Positions 63,271-64,000 of a stretch of 64,000 nucleotides of DNA are shown here, in pieces; the first letter of the stretch is position 1; every line of letters starts with the position of its first letter. The notes under the pieces were generated by a model. That model was not told the origin of the DNA. It did no database searches and worked only from the letters and a program-made list of their open reading frames with translations. A program made the translations under genes and the position numbers. Source of the stretch: Triops longicaudatus (lineage: Eukaryota > Arthropoda > Branchiopoda > Notostraca > Triopsidae); contig JAGQDJ010000085.1 in the NCBI GenBank assembly GCA_022885665.1, forward strand, positions 124,001-188,000, in the 5' to 3' direction.

Positions 63271-64000
63271 AAAAAGAGCCATGTTAGTGCATTTCGAGTT
63301 GTAGTCTATATAGTAGAAAATATTTACACTTAAGTGTAACCTCATTACGTGACCAAAACGCTTTCAAAATCCTCCCGTATCTTTCATTGAAGACGCTTTT
63401 TCGCTCTTATCGGTCTCGAAAAACTTTTTACAAGTCCTTCTAGCTTGCTAGGAACGTGTGTTATGTAGTACTTCCTTTTTCTTTCCAAAACTTTCCTTGT
63501 GTGGACCAAGCTTAAGCTTTTTCCTTGAATGAAAAAATCCAAGAAACGAGGGGTGTGATGTCATGATTCGTATAACAAGCACGCGTGATAAGAAATTCTG
63601 GACCGGGCAACAAATGATTAAAAAATATTATAAAAAGAATTCCAGTTCACCTCGAATTAACCCATTTTTCTTGAGTGCTTTTCATTTTCTTTTGTAATAG
63701 AGACGTGTCTGTATGAGTAACAGCACCCTGTGGTTTCAAGCGTAGATTTTAAGTATGCGTTAGGGAAACATAAAACTGATAAAGTTGAGAAAAGGCGACA
63801 GAAGTAGCCGTTTTTTTGGGCTTGTCCTTTGCTCACGTAATGTGCGTAGCGGACAAAATCATCCCAGTGACTGTCAAGCCTTGAAAGTCGAAAATTTATA
63901 CATACGAAACTCAGTGGGGGGATGAGAGAATCTGTTGCGAGAAATTCGTGAAAAATTCTGCCGTGGAAGGGGCGACAACGTAATCACATTCATGTGTCAC

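Larger units (their letters stand above)
54428..64000. other. Probable long intron or intergenic region to the window end
   Basis: 9.6 kb with no supported coding sequence on either strand. It contains a T31 run (55991-56021), a C15 run (59310-59324) and a 19/20-nt tandem repeat (63232-63270). Frames of 60-120 codons (for example 57410-57769 minus and 62410-62724 plus) have no domain or splice support. Confidence 0.5.

Noticed and set aside
1..64000. CRISPR arrays, bacterial operons, prophage or toxin systems
   Set aside because: Spliced animal genes across the window; no regularly spaced repeats, ribosome-binding sites or phage genes.

Overview
This is eukaryotic, animal nuclear DNA. Every gene model rebuilt here has GT-AG introns, many of them very small (47-72 nt). 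The proteins are animal-type: an Mps1/TTK kinase, an EEIG1/FAM102 NT-C2 protein, a rhodopsin-like GPCR, a C2H2 zinc-finger protein, the RZZ kinetochore subunit Zwilch, the CHIP/STUB1 ubiquitin ligase and an SLC16 monocarboxylate transporter. The transporter core reads closest to arthropod-type SLC16 proteins as I remember them. Together with the tiny introns, that suggests an ecdysozoan or arthropod (a crustacean is plausible); this is inference, not proof.

Layout: 1-246 is the 3' end of a TTK/Mps1 kinase gene (+). 2019-10660 is an eight-exon EEIG1/FAM102 gene (+) with a 5.6 kb first intron. 12422-14012 is a three-exon GPCR (+). 17815-18884 is a two-exon zinc-finger gene (+). 21049-22983 is a seven-exon ZWILCH gene (-). 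23939-25069 is a six-exon STUB1/CHIP gene (-). 28720-32577 is a six-exon SLC16 transporter (+) with a long 5' leader that carries a 107-codon upstream ORF. 32578-54163 is about 21.6 kb with no gene I can support. 54164-54427 looks like the first coding exon of an unidentified gene whose remaining exons I could not find. 54428-64000 has no supported coding sequence and may be its first intron.

For the complete models (EEIG1, GPCR, zinc finger, ZWILCH, STUB1, SLC16) the exon phases add up exactly from ATG to stop. The genes do not form an operon. TTK and ZWILCH are both spindle-assembly-checkpoint components and lie about 21 kb apart. The non-coding DNA contains a small non-autonomous transposon family (three full copies plus one partial, ends resembling pogo/Tigger elements), a second diverged dispersed repeat, homopolymer tracts and a perfect 15-bp hairpin. 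I found no tRNA, rRNA, CRISPR array or convincing undescribed system. The best leads are the orphan exon at 54 kb, the SLC16 upstream ORF, the GPCR with non-canonical motifs, and the short inverted-repeat transposon family.
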